Positions 37,621 to 49,786 of a stretch of DNA of 64,000 nt are shown one piece after another (the stretch's first letter is position 1; every line of letters starts with the position of its first letter). Source of the stretch: Amoebidium appalachense (Eukaryota; Ichthyosporea). The stretch covers positions 868,001-932,000 of the forward strand of contig CAVNZM010000016.1 in assembly GCA_963693365.1 (NCBI GenBank), read 5' to 3'. The translations under genes were made by a program, and so were the position numbers. The notes under the pieces are model-generated. The model did not search any database. It had not been told where the DNA came from and was given only the letters and a program-made list of their open reading frames with translations.

Positions 37621-37919
37621 CTCAGTATCGCGGGTCATATTGTGTACGGTGTGGCACATATGTTTTCCCTCGCACGGGATCAAGCTAATTCACCCGTGTC
37701 TGTCCCACCTGTTTAGTTCCGTCTTAGAACCCATTCTCTTTAATTTCACGTAAGACATTTATGCATTCACTCCACACTTAGACAGAACTTTACAGAGGGG
37801 GGATGGAGGGACAGACATCTGCAGCTGAGAAAACGGGTACTATTATTAAGTACGGTACTTATGTAATAACACAACGAGGAAGGAGTAAAGCCACAGCGTG
37901 AGGCCCCATGTTAATGATA

Positions 37920-38305
37920 TAAAAAGTTAAGTTGGGAATAGAGGGCGGAGCTCAGGCCGAGGGACCCAGCAGAGGGGGGGGGGAGGGGGGGGAGGAAAGG
38001 AGGCTGGGGAGAGGGCGGGGGAGGGAGGGGAGAGAGGCCTAGGGCGGGGGAGGGATGGGGGGGAGAGTCTTAGCTGCACTGACCGGAAGTCGAGGTGGGT
38101 GGCCTCAATAAGATTCAGACTCAAATGAATTGAAGCACTCTTACTCCTCCACTGAAAACCGACGGTGCAAAAGCATACTGCAATATTTACCTCCCCCCCC
38201 CCCCCCCCCCCCCCCCCCACCCCACCCCTCGGGGTCCCCCCCCCCCCCCCCCCCCCTCTCCCCTCCACGCAGCCGCCGAGTGAGTGACCCACCTCCCTTC
38301 GAACG

Positions 38306-38336
<31 letters not shown>

Positions 38337-38922
38337 CATTTAACCCCACTCAATTCCAATAAAAAACGGTGAATATATATTTATGTATCAGTGGGCCTAC
38401 TGGCTCTCTGACTGACAGTCTAATTTTTTAAGGCAACCACCAGTGCAGAGTTCATATTTTAAAACTTATGGCATTCGTCAATGAAAAAGGGGAAGAGGCA
38501 AGATTGGTTTCATATCATTATTTTTTATTTTTTTAAAGTTACTGGGCTCAGTGCTGAGGAAAAGGGGGGGGAAAGGGACAAGTCAAATTAAATACGAGTT
38601 TTGTTGACAACCGCTGTCGATCGTAAGAATTAAAATCAGATAACTATGATACGAATTCATTTGGTTATGTAACTCACCATGGTGCCCGGCGGTGATACTA
38701 ACATGAAAAGAATAAAAGAAAAAAGAAAAAAAAAAGAAAGAAAAAGAAAATTGAAAGAAAGGAATACTAAATCATTGCAGGGCTCCTACACTTGTAGCGT
38801 GCAACTTGAATCAAGAGCATGCTACTATGGAAAGACCCTTTCAAAACTAACATATGAGAGCCCGAGAATACGTAGCCTACCCTTCAACTTTTAAAGATCT
38901 GTGTACACTTGGTGTGTGTGTG

Positions 38923-38968
<46 letters not shown>

Positions 38969-39440
38969 CGTTCTATAACACTGTGCACGTGTTAGGTTAA
39001 CACCTTTGATGGCCTATGTCAAGCGTACCACACCCGTGCAAATGACACGCTTTGCTAATAGATTTTTACTGAGTGATATTAGGTACTGACATGTCTGTGT
39101 CAACACTATCCAGTAGAATTAGGTCGTTATATTGTGCTGCTTCTGTTCGCAACCCAGTCACCAATTAGGCCTTAAAGCTAAAATCATTCATGTAATAGCG
39201 AGTGGCAGGCTAAGTTCACGCCAACACTTATTTTCGACAATAGAGGGGAAAAAAGGGAAAACTCAAATATCATTTTTTAAAAAAGAAATTAAAAATAAAA
39301 TTAAAATAAAAAGTCCTTCTGAAAAGGCACCAGTTGCGACTACTTGCACAAAACAGTCCCGCTGGGTCCCACATAGTTGAAAAAATTCACATACGAGTTC
39401 ACATTGTGAGAGCAGGTGGTTGACCTCAACGTTTGGCAGA
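37920..39440. other. No gene seen; G-rich, C-rich and GT repeats
   Basis: G-rich 37,970-38,060, poly-C runs 38,191-38,255 and 38,311-38,337, A/G-rich 38,705-38,765, (GT)n 38,910-38,965. No coding character. Confidence 0.55.
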
Positions 39441-39471
39441 GGACATAACCATATATGGCTATTTGCTTCAC

Positions 39472-39630
39472 CTGCTGAAAGCGGATTGGCTGGTACATGG
39501 TACATGATCCACTTAGGGTCCCCATTACGCTCTGGCACGTGTATTTCGTCACGGCTCCGATGATGGTGCTGACGGAGACCTCCGATTTGCAGTCCATGGT
39601 ATCACGGCCGCTTGTGATAGATTGCACGAA
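39472..39630 (-). CDS. Isolated exon-like stretch, 53 codons
   Basis: Open on the minus strand between a CTCACAG acceptor (after (CA)n) at 39,631 and a CAG|GTGAAG donor at 39,471, phase 0 at both ends. Encodes a Ser/Thr/Cys-containing peptide starting FVQSITSGRDTMDCK and ending YQPIRFQQ. No family recognised. It may belong to the same unrecognised gene as the exon-like stretches at 42,995 and 45,815-46,104, which lie on the same strand. Confidence 0.35.
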
Positions 39631-39638
39631 CTGTGAGA

Positions 39639-39768
<130 letters not shown>

Positions 39769-40199
39769 AACAGTGTTAGTGTGTTGGTTCTGAATACTCC
39801 CTCCACAACTTGACTGTTTTTCTCACTCGAGTTCTTCCTCCCCCCTCCCCCCCTCCCCCCTTCCCCCAGCGTCCCCCCCCCCCTCCCCCCCGTTTTCACC
39901 CCATGTGTGAATGTGCGTTGTGTGTGTGTTTGGCCTGTGCACGAGGCTATCTGCGTATGCCATAACGGGAAACATACATAATTCACACCGACACATGTGC
40001 CCGCTTACACGTGCATATTTGGCCTCAGTTGTTTGATTGCGCCTTTAAGTCGCATGTAAGTGTATCGGGCTTGTGGTGCGGTGTGTTTGTCTCTTTGAGT
40101 TTAACCTAGAATCGTGGTCAGATTTCACCATCAGGAATGTTGCATGGTATAGATGAGAGTGCTAAACTGGTGTGTGTGAGTAGAAAAAAAAAAAGTGAG

Positions 40200-40441
40200 A
40201 GAAAAGTAAAAGGGGGCAGGGGGGATGGATGGAGGGGGAGGGGAAGGGAGGGAGGGAGGGGGAGGGGGGGGGGGGGGGAGGGAAAGGGGGAAGGGAGGGG
40301 GGAGGGGAAGGGGAGGGGGAGGGGGGCAGCAACAGAGGGATTTAACGCAAAAGACTTGGTCAGTGTTCACAAATTGAGTTTTTCAGCGGTTACTTGGGGA
40401 CATACAGCTATGTATTTCGCCATGGGTGTGTGTGTGTTTGT

Positions 40442-40478
<37 letters not shown>

Positions 40479-40564
40479 GTGGCCGAGGTCAGGAGGTATA
40501 GGGGTGGAAGGGGAGGAGGGGGGGAGGGGGGGGGGGGGGGGGGGGGGGGGGAGGGAGAGAGATA

Positions 40565-40631
<67 letters not shown>

Positions 40632-40670
40632 ACACACACACAGACACACACACACACACACACACAGAGT

Positions 40671-40732
<62 letters not shown>

Positions 40733-41270
40733 GGGGGGAGGGATGGGGGGATAGCGAGATAGAGAGTGAGAGAAAGGGAAGGAGAAACAGAGAGAGAGGG
40801 GGGAGAGAGGAAAGGGGGGATTGGTGGGAGGGAGAGAGAAGGGGTAAGAGAGAGCGATGGAGGGGAAGGGGGGGAGGAGAGAGAAGGGGGAGAGAGAGAG
40901 AGAGAGGGGGGGGGGAGAAGAGAGGGGGTGGAGAGAGCGAGAGACGGGGAGGGGGGGGGGGGGGAGAGATAGATAGATAGATTGAGAGATTGAGGGGGGG
41001 CGGGGAGAGAAAGAAGGAGAAAGAGAAAGGGAGAGAGAGAAGGGGAGAGAGAGAGGGAAGAGGGAGAAAAAGAGACACAGGGGTGGAGAGAGAGAGAGAG
41101 AGAGTGTGTGTGTGTGTGTGCGTGTGCGTGTGTAAGGGAAAAAGAGAGGGGGGAGGGGGGAAAGAGACATAAGGAGGGAGACAGAGAGAGAGAGAGAATG
41201 AGAGAGAGAAGGGGGGGATGGCAGAGAGAGAGAGAGAGGTTGGGGGGGTGGGGGGAGGGGGGAGGGGGGA
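40200..41270 (+). repeat. Polypurine tract with embedded (CA)n
   Basis: More than 1 kb almost entirely of A and G on the plus strand, made of GGGGA blocks (40,210-40,330), poly-G (40,442-40,477), (CA)n (40,566-40,665), (GA)n (40,674-40,729) and mixed GGGA/GAGA to 41,270. Such tracts can form triplex (H-DNA). No gene. Confidence 0.85.
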
Positions 41271-41469
41271 TCTGTAGTTCAGCTCAAATCGAGTTAAAGA
41301 AAAATTAAGGGCGACTTACCGTGATGGCAAAGTCACACCCGTGCGTTGTGTTCTGACATGTTGCAGTAAGTGTGCGTGTGTTTGCAGGTGCGTTTTTGAA
41401 TCCGGAAGACACGTAAAGTGGGTGAGAACGTGTGTGTAAGTTTGCATGAAGGTGCGAGTGTGTGTGCAC

Positions 41470-41475
41470 GTGTGT

Positions 41476-41550
<75 letters not shown>

Positions 41551-41610
41551 TTGGTGTGTGTGTGTATGTGTGTGTGCCCGTGTGCGCGCGTGTGTATGTG
41601 TGTGACCGGA

Positions 41611-41644
<34 letters not shown>

Positions 41645-41660
41645 GGGGGGAGGGGGTGTC
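41470..41660 (+). repeat. (GT)n plus poly-G compound repeat
   Basis: Pure (TG)n about 41,480-41,548, interrupted GT to 41,605, then poly-G 41,614-41,643. Confidence 0.9.
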
Positions 41661-41819
41661 AGTTGTGGGTGGAGATGTGTTTGTGTGGTGTGTAATAGGT
41701 TACGTAAGGATACGAGGTTCTGTGAATCTAGCATGCATGTGCATGTGTGAGGGTAGAGGGGGGTGTCGACGGATGTAGGGAGGGTGGGGAGGAGGGCCGG
41801 GGGTAGGAAGGGGAGGAAA

Positions 41820-42140
<321 letters not shown>

Positions 42141-42172
42141 GGGGGGGGATGTGTTGTTTATTTTTAGTTTTC

Positions 42173-42206
<34 letters not shown>

Positions 42207-42599
42207 TTTTTTTTTGGGGGGGGGGGGGAGGGGGATTCAGAGTGGTGTGGTAATTTGCTGTGCTCCCGGCCTCTATACACCAAACCCACCCATCGCCTAC
42301 TTGCCGCTCTTTTGATCTGTTTCCACAGAGCAAAGCTCCCTATTTTAAAGATTAAGCATTGAAAACTTGAAAACAGTAAAAACTGACTAACATTAGACGA
42401 GGCAAGGGGTTGCCAGTTAAAGTTGAATGCCATAAGGACAAATGCGGAGAAGCATCCCCCCCCCCCCCCCCCCCCCCTTGCCCATCTTATTCCCACCCAT
42501 TACCCATCCCCCCCCCCCCCCCCCCCCTTCCCCCCTCCCCCCCCGGCCCCCGGCACCCCCCTTCCCCCATCACCCATCCTTCTCCCCCGGGGGCCAAAA

Positions 42600-42612
42600 C
42601 ACACATGCGGGC

Positions 42613-42666
<54 letters not shown>

Positions 42667-42673
42667 AGAGAGA

Positions 42674-42717
<44 letters not shown>

Positions 42718-42760
42718 CAAACACACACAGGCAAACAAACACACACGCGCGCGCGTTCCC
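42600..42760 (+). repeat. (CA)n / (GA)n repeat
   Basis: (CA)n 42,616-42,662, short GAGAGA, (CA)n 42,674-42,714 and a CGCGCG end. C-rich blocks lie just upstream (42,456-42,560). Confidence 0.9.
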
Positions 42761-42994
42761 TTTAGCAAAACCAAAAAGAATAAACACATGGAAGAATAAG
42801 AAGAAGAATATTCGGAAGATGAAAGACACAAAAAGAAAAAAGAGAAAGAAAGGCATCAGAAACCAGAGTGGCAGAAGTCGAAGGGAAGGAGAGGGGTCGG
42901 GGGGGAGGGGTCACGGGAGAGGGGGGAGGAGGGGCCGGGGGGGGGGGGGGGGGGGGGAGGGAGGGGAGGGCAAACCTTGTATTTGTGGTTTGAC

Positions 42995-43284
42995 TCAAAT
43001 ATTCAACTTTAGAACCCCAGCCAAAACATTGGCTCCCAAAGCGGTAACTTCCATATCGGGCCGCCAAAGATATTTCATGTTTTCGTAGGCGACGAGTCTA
43101 TCGCCGTCTTTAACGTCGTTAAAGGAATATGCCGCGGTTGAAGTGGCAGTGAACGTTGTGTTTGTGCCGTTTGAACGAATCAGAACCGCTTTGGCTTGTG
43201 GTGCGAGCGGGTCCGATGATTGGATTATTCCATCTCCCCTTGCGTTGAAGAGGACATATCCGGTTAAGTTGAAAGGGGGGTAGG
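42995..43284 (-). CDS. Exon-like stretch encoding a beta-sandwich-like segment
   Basis: After a CACACAG acceptor the minus strand is open for about 96 codons to a TGA at 42,995, or to a donor just beyond in another frame. The peptide (YPPFNLTGYVLFNARGDG ... KDGDRLVAYENMKYLW) alternates hydrophobic and polar residues with N-x-T sites, as in extracellular or ER-lumenal beta-sandwich repeats. Non-repetitive sequence with good codon character makes a real exon likely. Family not recognised. Confidence 0.4.
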
Positions 43285-43285
43285 C

Positions 43286-43352
<67 letters not shown>

Positions 43353-43365
43353 GTGTGCGTGTGTG

Positions 43366-43443
<78 letters not shown>

Positions 43444-43470
43444 TGCACGTGTGTGTGTGTGTGTGTGGGG
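43286..43470 (+). repeat. (GT)n microsatellite
   Basis: Nearly pure GT with a few GC interruptions, ending at a G7 run. Confidence 0.95.
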
Positions 43471-43801
43471 GGGGTTAGAATGTGGCCCTACGAACAAAAC
43501 AATGCAAAAGTTGCAAAGCACACACAAAGAATATGCAGGGGACGGGGGAGGGGGAGGGGGGGGAGGGGAGAAACAAAGCTCGAAAGTTCTGAATTTGAAG
43601 CGGTTGAGCTAAGTATCGACACGTCTTTAAGTTTTATAACTTATAGGAAGTAAGATACCCCCTCCCCCCCCCCCCCCTCCCCTCTCTCCCTGCCCCCTTA
43701 ATGTAACGTTTGGGTGTGGGGGCATGAAATCTGCATCTTTGACCGTTTTTAACACAGGACAGATGCATGTGTTTGGTGGAGTTTATTGTATGTCCGAGAG
43801 T

Positions 43802-43820
43802 CTGTGTGTGTGTGTGTGTA

Positions 43821-43905
<85 letters not shown>
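43802..43905 (+). repeat. (GT)n microsatellite
   Basis: Nearly pure TG repeat ending in CGCGCG. Confidence 0.95.
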
Positions 43906-44424
43906 ACGACACTGTGTGTCACGTACAGTGCAAATTTGTGTGTGCTTTTGCGTGTCTTCCTCCCCGGGGGGGGATTGGGGTCGGGTGGTGAGGGTTTTAG
44001 GGTACATGCCATGATGCAAAAGCCAGGATAGCCCTGTAGAAAAGGACACGAAGTATGTGTGTGTTTGTGTGCGCGCGTGTGTGGGTGTGCGTGCTAATGT
44101 GTAAACATTTGCCTGCGGGAGGGGGGGGGGGGGGGTTGGGAGAAGGGGGTGGGGTGGGGGGGGGGGGTTGGACGGAAGGTCGAAATTCTGGTGATCTATG
44201 TGACCCGAGAAATGTTATGCCATACCAAGCTGTAATAAACAAGAAAACTAATTTGACTAGATGGTGTGCCTGAATTGAATAATGCTACACAACACATAAG
44301 TGAACGACAATAGTTACACATTAAGAAGAAAAGAATATGCACATGCAAATGACCCGCTCCGATCCCTCACCAGTTTCTTCCCCCCCCCGCCCCCCTCTTC
44401 CCCTTAATTCTTGCGAAGCCCCCC

Positions 44425-44455
<31 letters not shown>

Positions 44456-44661
44456 CAAAACAAATAATTAAAAAAACCGCAAATCATTCATCCGGTCAAC
44501 CCATAGTCCGCTGCTTTTGCCCACAGACATATCCCTCCCCTCCCCCCCCCCCCCCCTCCCCCCGCCCTCCTCCCCACCTCGTTCTCTCCAGTTCTATACT
44601 CACCGTCTTCGTGCTCGTGTTTGGAATAAAGGTGGGGACAGGTGTGGGTGTGTGCGTGCGC

Positions 44662-44775
<114 letters not shown>

Positions 44776-45099
44776 GCGCGCACGTGTGTGTGACACAATG
44801 TGTGTGTGGGTGCGCGTGTCTGTGGTGTGCGCACAGCATATGTGGGTGTATATGTGTGTGTTTTATAGGGGGAAGAGGGTTTAGAATGCCTTACAGAGTA
44901 ACAAATGCACATTCACAACGGACAAAACCCCGGGGGGAGAGGGGGGGAAAGAGAGGGAGCCCCAAGGGGAGGGGGGGGAGGGGGGGGGGAGGGGGGTGCT
45001 AACCGATGGTAGTGGTTGCAGCAGCAGTGGTGGTGGTAGTGGTTGGGCGTGGTCGACGGGGAGGGGGGATAGACGAATTGACCGTGACTGAGAGCGAAT

Positions 45100-45245
45100 G
45101 AAAAAGACCGGTGAGAAAAACAGCCAATCAAAAGACAGCCAATCAATGCGGGGTTTTATGGCCCCTGACAATGCGTGCAGGGCAAAAAATTGACGAATAA
45201 ATAACTTAACCAATAGCTACTCTATGATTGGTGAGGTGCACATTC
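45100..45245. promoter_or_regulatory. Cluster of four CCAAT boxes
   Basis: CCAAT motifs near 45,123, 45,139, 45,210 and (inverted) 45,228, two of them as CAGCCAATCA. Such spacing suits NF-Y-type promoters. No adjacent start codon is convincing. Confidence 0.3.
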
Positions 45246-45359
45246 CAAAAAGTTGGCATATGATTTAAGAGGGTAAGGTCCAGAGGGGGAGGTGAGAAAG
45301 AGGGGGTCGCCGGGGAGGGGGGGGGGGGGGGAGGGGGGAAGATGAAAGGGTGCAGGTTG

Positions 45360-45429
45360 TTGCCTTCCCCCCCCCCCCCCCCCCACCCCCTCGCCCGTCT
45401 CCCCCCCCAAAAAACACACACACACACAT

Positions 45430-45505
<76 letters not shown>

Positions 45506-45590
45506 GCGTGCGCGCGTGCACACGCACACATGTACGCGCGCACACACACACACCTTCCCCCCCCCCCCCCCCACACACACACACACATAT
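45360..45590 (+). repeat. Poly-C and (CA)n compound repeats
   Basis: Poly-C 45,367-45,384, (CA)n 45,415-45,503 with CG-rich breaks, a second poly-C followed by (AC)n at 45,556-45,588. Confidence 0.9.
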
Positions 45591-45814
45591 GCCTTCCCCC
45601 CACTGTGTCCCAACCAAAGATGCGACGGAGCTCTCTTAAAGTGTGATTAAAAAAAGTGTTCGTCTCCGCCCCTCGTAAGTAAAAGTTCATAATCCCTTTC
45701 GTTGCGAAGACCATAATCAATTTCTACTTTATAAAAGCTTTTGCGCCAAAACTTCCCGCCCAAATTTCCAGTACTAAAGTTTGTACCGAGTTTGAAGAGA
45801 GGAAAAAAGCTCAC

Positions 45815-45920
45815 CTTTCAAAAGTAGTGGGCACTCTATCGAGAACAACAGTTGACCAGTCCCATCCCCGTCCACTTTAATCGCATTCTTTTCAGTCTCG
45901 ATCTGAGTTTTATGCACCAA
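45815..45920 (-). CDS. Exon-like stretch, 35 codons
   Basis: Between a possible TTGTAG acceptor at 45,921 and an AAAG|GTGAGC donor at 45,814. Encodes LVHKTQIETEKNAIKVDGDG... in phase with the preceding exon-like stretch at 45,996-46,104. Non-repetitive and open only in this frame. Family unknown. Confidence 0.35.
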
Positions 45921-45995
45921 CTACAACCCTCGCTGAAACACTGCGAACGGTGTGATTGGTGGAAGTAACGTTACTGGGTCCGTGATGTTTTTTAC

Positions 45996-46104
45996 CGTCA
46001 AAAACCCCATCCCGTGGGTCCCAAGAAGTGAATTTGCGGTCTGTTGAAGCGAGATGGAAAATGGTAGTGGTTTCCCTTCAACTTTGAGCGCTTCTTCTTT
46101 GCAC
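45996..46104 (-). CDS. Exon-like stretch, 36 codons
   Basis: After a CACACAG acceptor at 46,105 and before a GACG|GTAAAA donor. Encodes CKEEALKVEGKPLPFSISLQ...GTHGMGFLT. Together with 45,815-45,920 and 42,995-43,284 it suggests one unrecognised, probably extracellular-type minus-strand gene with repeat-filled introns; the link between pieces is unproved. Confidence 0.35.
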
Positions 46105-46129
46105 CTGTGTGTGTTTGTGTGTGCGTGTG

Positions 46130-46830
<701 letters not shown>

Positions 46831-46886
46831 GCGCATATTGTCAGTGCCACATAGCCACCATTGTTGCACCATGTTCTTAGGAGATT

Positions 46887-47366
46887 CTATGCCGGCTGGT
46901 CGCTGAGCGCCACGTAGTCGGCGGGGCACGTGAGAACCTTCAGCCTGGTGGCGTTCTGGCGGGTGCTGGCCGGGCACCCGACGGCCTGTGCGTCCTCCTG
47001 GATGTCTGCCAAACTTGGGGTGTAGCAGAAACGCGGGTCGTCGTAGATCAGACACACCAGGTCCGAGTCGATGGGGTTGTACTCGGGGTCGCCGTGGTTT
47101 CGCCTGCAGCCGTCGGGGTCCTCTGCGGTTGCACACGAGGCCCACGACACAAAGGAGACGGCCTTGTATTTCGGGAACGCAGGGTGTGGCAGGGGGAACT
47201 GGAGTTTGAGCGAGGGCATGCGCCCACCGTGGTGCGCCCACTCGTTGCCGAACTGCCAGCCCCACAGTTGCTTTCGGTACTCGTCCCAGCGCACGAACTT
47301 CCACGGGTAGTCCGGGTTCTCCTTGAGACGCTCGATGTCGTCCTTTCCCCAGGTGATGTTGGCCAT
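46887..47366 (-). CDS. Uncharacterised 159-aa protein
   Basis: ATG at 47,366 overlaps the TGA of the aquaporin gene by one base (TGATG), so the two are probably co-expressed. The N-terminus is rich in Trp, Tyr and charged residues (KENPDYPWKFVRWDEY); the middle has several Cys (SWASCATAEDPDGC, CLIYDDPRFC) that could form disulphides. No signal peptide or membrane helix is obvious. I recognise no family. It is the first compact, intronless gene right of the repeat-rich host DNA. Confidence 0.7.
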   Translation of the reverse strand: MANITWGKDDIERLKENPDYPWKFVRWDEYRKQLWGWQFGNEWAHHGGRMPSLKLQFPLPHPAFPKYKAVSFVSWASCATAEDPDGCRRNHGDPEYNPIDSDLVCLIYDDPRFCYTPSLADIQEDAQAVGCPASTRQNATRLKVLTCPADYVALSDQPA

Positions 47367-48118
47367 CAGTTACCATCCTCCCCATTAATTTGTGCACGCC
47401 GGGCCTGCAGCCAAAGCAACGCGCGGACGGCCAGGGCGCCAGCCACGCCGCCCAGCAGGGGCCCCAGGAAGAAGATCCACAGGTGCTTCAGGTCGTGGCT
47501 GTCGCCAAACGTGGCCGCCGCAAGGCTTCTTGCGGGGTTGATGGAGCAGCCGGTGACAGTGACCAACAGCATGTGCATGAGAAACACCACAGACCCGATG
47601 GCGAGAGGGGAAATGACGGGCGCGACGTCCGCAAGCTTGGGATGCTTGCATGCGAGCGACACCGTAAACACCAAGAACGCCGTGGCGAGCAACTCCATGG
47701 CCAGGGCCTCGGCCTGGGTGGTCCCGCCGACAAGCCCGTTTGTTCCGAACGAGCCGTGGCGGGCGGGAGGCATGCCGGCCCGCAGCAACGCCGTGCCCAC
47801 GATACCTCCGGTAAACTGGGCGGTGAAGTACAGCGGGAGAAGCACGGGGTCCAGCCAACCGGCGGCAACCATGCCCAGAGTCACCGCCGGGTTGACGTGG
47901 GCACCCGACACGGGGCCCAGCACGGCCACCAGCCCCCCAACAACACCCCCGAACCCGGCGGCCACGGCAAGGACGTCAGCGGCCGATGATGCACCGTGTG
48001 AGGTTTCACCCGTGGCCATGGCAATGCCGATGGCGGTGAAGGTGAGCAGGGCGGTGCCGCAGAACTCGGCGATGAAGGTGGGTGCGTTGTGCAGGAGGAA
48101 GGACTTCACGCTCTGCAT
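47366..48118 (-). CDS. Aquaporin (MIP family water channel)
   Basis: 250 residues, the usual aquaporin length, with six membrane helices and two half-helices bearing NPA at 76-78 (SGAHVNPAVTLG) and 194-196 (SINPARSLA). The selectivity-filter positions match the AQP1 type: F56, H182, C191 and R197, with the same 20-residue spacing from F to the first NPA. That predicts a water-selective, possibly mercury-sensitive, pore rather than a glycerol channel. The start is the ATG at 48,118 (MQSVKSF); an AATAAA-like box lies 37 bases upstream. Viral aquaporins are known from chloroviruses, so a channel in a large DNA virus is unusual but not unprecedented; capture from a eukaryotic host is the simplest origin. 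No intron. Confidence 0.9.
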   Translation of the reverse strand: MQSVKSFLLHNAPTFIAEFCGTALLTFTAIGIAMATGETSHGASSAADVLAVAAGFGGVVGGLVAVLGPVSGAHVNPAVTLGMVAAGWLDPVLLPLYFTAQFTGGIVGTALLRAGMPPARHGSFGTNGLVGGTTQAEALAMELLATAFLVFTVSLACKHPKLADVAPVISPLAIGSVVFLMHMLLVTVTGCSINPARSLAAATFGDSHDLKHLWIFFLGPLLGGVAGALAVRALLWLQARRAQINGEDGN

Positions 48119-48152
48119 GGTTGAGTGTGGCACACATTTTGTGGGGAGCGGT

Positions 48153-48983
48153 TTATTTGGACTTTTTGAGGAGCTCGCGGGGGCGCTCTACCAGCATGCC
48201 AAGGGAAGTGTGTGGGGGGACCAGGTGGATGATCTCGGTGGCGCTCTCCGTGGTGTTGTACGGCTCGCTTAGGAGCACCACGGAGTCGTACCCACGGGCC
48301 CGGGCCTCATCGATGAGGTCGAAGTCGTAGAAGTCAAAGTAGCCCGTTCCAACAATGGAGCTGTAGTGCACGCCGCTGCGCATGAGCTCGACGAGTCTGT
48401 CCACCTCGGCCACGTAGTGCTTCTTGTTCTGCGTTTTGGAGAGCACCTGAGACACGAAGTACTGGTCGCCCGGATGGAAGGACTCTTTGGTCAGTCGGTC
48501 GTGGAAGTTCCAGCCCAGCTGCACCAGCGCGTCCAGCTTGGTTTTGGCCACCAGGGGGTTGGCCAGGTTCAGGTACAGGGCGGTGGTGTCCGGGGCGGCA
48601 TAGTAAAAGGTATAGGTGGGGCCATTTGGTGCCTTGCGTACGTCACTGGCCCGTCCGAACCGCATGACCTCCAAGTACCCCCTGCTAAACGACTCCAGTT
48701 TGGGAAACGGCCGCGTGGTGCACGTCGTCGAGGGCTCACGGTACAGCTTGTCCCGCCTACAGAATTTTGGCGGGTTTTTAAGAAGGAAGTAAGCGTTGCG
48801 CCTGCGCAGGTCGAATGGGCAGCTGTCGGTCTTGTGCACGGCCTTCATGTAGTGTGGGTTGCAGCGGCTGGCCTTGAGCTTGTCGTAGCTGAAGACGCGC
48901 TTGCGGGCGCTGCTGTTGAACAGGTGCTTGTACTCGGTGATGGGCCGTGGCGGCTTGCGCTCACGCGTGCTGGGTGCGTCCAT
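48153..48983 (-). CDS. Uncharacterised 276-aa protein, possibly ADP-ribosyltransferase-like
   Basis: ATG at 48,983 (MDAPSTRERK); the upstream open frame has no ATG. The N-terminal third is basic. The C-terminal third (GTGYFDFYDFDLIDEARARGYDSVVLLS ... ATEIIHLV) has a G-Y-D-S-V strand and a late E-I-I strand resembling the end of ART-like domains found in phage and giant-virus proteins, but the family signature is too weak to assign. The TAA stop lies inside an AAATAAA box (48,152-48,158) that may serve as polyadenylation signal or as upstream element of the aquaporin gene. Confidence 0.65.
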   Translation of the reverse strand: MDAPSTRERKPPRPITEYKHLFNSSARKRVFSYDKLKASRCNPHYMKAVHKTDSCPFDLRRRNAYFLLKNPPKFCRRDKLYREPSTTCTTRPFPKLESFSRGYLEVMRFGRASDVRKAPNGPTYTFYYAAPDTTALYLNLANPLVAKTKLDALVQLGWNFHDRLTKESFHPGDQYFVSQVLSKTQNKKHYVAEVDRLVELMRSGVHYSSIVGTGYFDFYDFDLIDEARARGYDSVVLLSEPYNTTESATEIIHLVPPHTSLGMLVERPRELLKKSK

Positions 48984-48990
48984 CGTGTTG

Positions 48991-49206
48991 TCAGTTGGCC
49001 TTCTTTTTTTGCTCGGGGGGCACCGCAGCCGCCTTGGCACTACGCGAGCGGAAAATCTCCTCGTACATCTTCTCCATGGACGGCCGCGGGGTCTGCTCGG
49101 TCAACTCCCTGCCGTTGAGCTGCAGGTACGTGATCAGTTGTACAGTGGAAAGGTGGTCGGCCAGACCCACGTGCGGGGCCGAATGCGTGCGGGCGTGCTT
49201 GCGCAT
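48991..49206 (-). CDS. Small 71-aa protein
   Basis: ATG at 49,206, stop eight bases before the next gene's ATG at 48,983. Contains a helix (HLSTVQLITYLQLNGREL) followed by a charged, Lys/Ala-rich C-terminus. No membrane segment. Function unknown. Codon use and tight packing with its neighbours favour a real gene. Confidence 0.5.
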   Translation of the reverse strand: MRKHARTHSAPHVGLADHLSTVQLITYLQLNGRELTEQTPRPSMEKMYEEIFRSRSAKAAAVPPEQKKKAN

Positions 49207-49236
49207 GTTCTACAGGAGGGGGAACAATTTACAACT

Positions 49237-49620
49237 TTACTCAAGCACCCGCCCGGGGTTCAGCAGCACCAGGGCCTCCTTGGGCCCGCCCTGGGCCTTG
49301 CTGCCCCGCACGTACCAGCCGTCCACGCCGAACGCCTGGCACAGCGTGCGTGCGCGGCGCTGCTGCACGGCCGTCAGCTTCGTGCGCTGCGAGAGCGCGA
49401 GCAGCAGCTGCTTCTCGGGGCTGGGCTGCCCGAGGTCGGGGAGGAGCAGCGTGATGTCGGTCTTGACGGTGTACTGGACGGCATGGACGCCCCTCTTCGC
49501 GAGGTGCGTGCCGTTGCTGAGGATGCGTGCGCCCTTGCGGATGGCGAGGGTGACGTTGCCGTTGAAGTGGCGGGAGTTGCACATCTTGCGGTCGAGACAC
49601 AACCCGTTCGGTGCGGGCAT
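49237..49620 (-). CDS. Uncharacterised 127-aa protein
   Basis: ATG at 49,620, with ACATAATGC about 20-27 bases upstream. Basic; the end reads FGVDGWYVRGSK ... KEALVLLNPGRVLE, a G-x-D-G-W strand followed by an E-x-L-V-L strand and N-P, again like the last part of ART-type or polyvalent viral domains. The rest (MCNSRHFNGNVTLAIRKGA) shows nothing diagnostic. Unassigned. Confidence 0.65.
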   Translation of the reverse strand: MPAPNGLCLDRKMCNSRHFNGNVTLAIRKGARILSNGTHLAKRGVHAVQYTVKTDITLLLPDLGQPSPEKQLLLALSQRTKLTAVQQRRARTLCQAFGVDGWYVRGSKAQGGPKEALVLLNPGRVLE

Positions 49621-49786
49621 TTACGAGGGGCTTGCATTATGTGAGGTGCTTTCGGCCTGGCACGCTGCGGCTGTTGGTTTTTGCACTTCAAGGTCGTGTT
49701 AATTTTTAGCCATTGGCTTGAACCATTTTTGACACCCGTGGGTGTAGAAATTCCGATGATTTGATTGGTCCGTATTGTCTCACTTC

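Noticed and set aside
47094-48272. 392-codon plus-strand frame opposite the aquaporin gene
   Set aside because: Antisense shadow; the minus strand encodes a complete aquaporin with all signature residues.
48366-49702. Long plus-strand frames (about 250 codons) opposite minus-strand genes
   Set aside because: Antisense shadows of the 276-, 71- and 127-residue genes; no motif and no promoter-like element.
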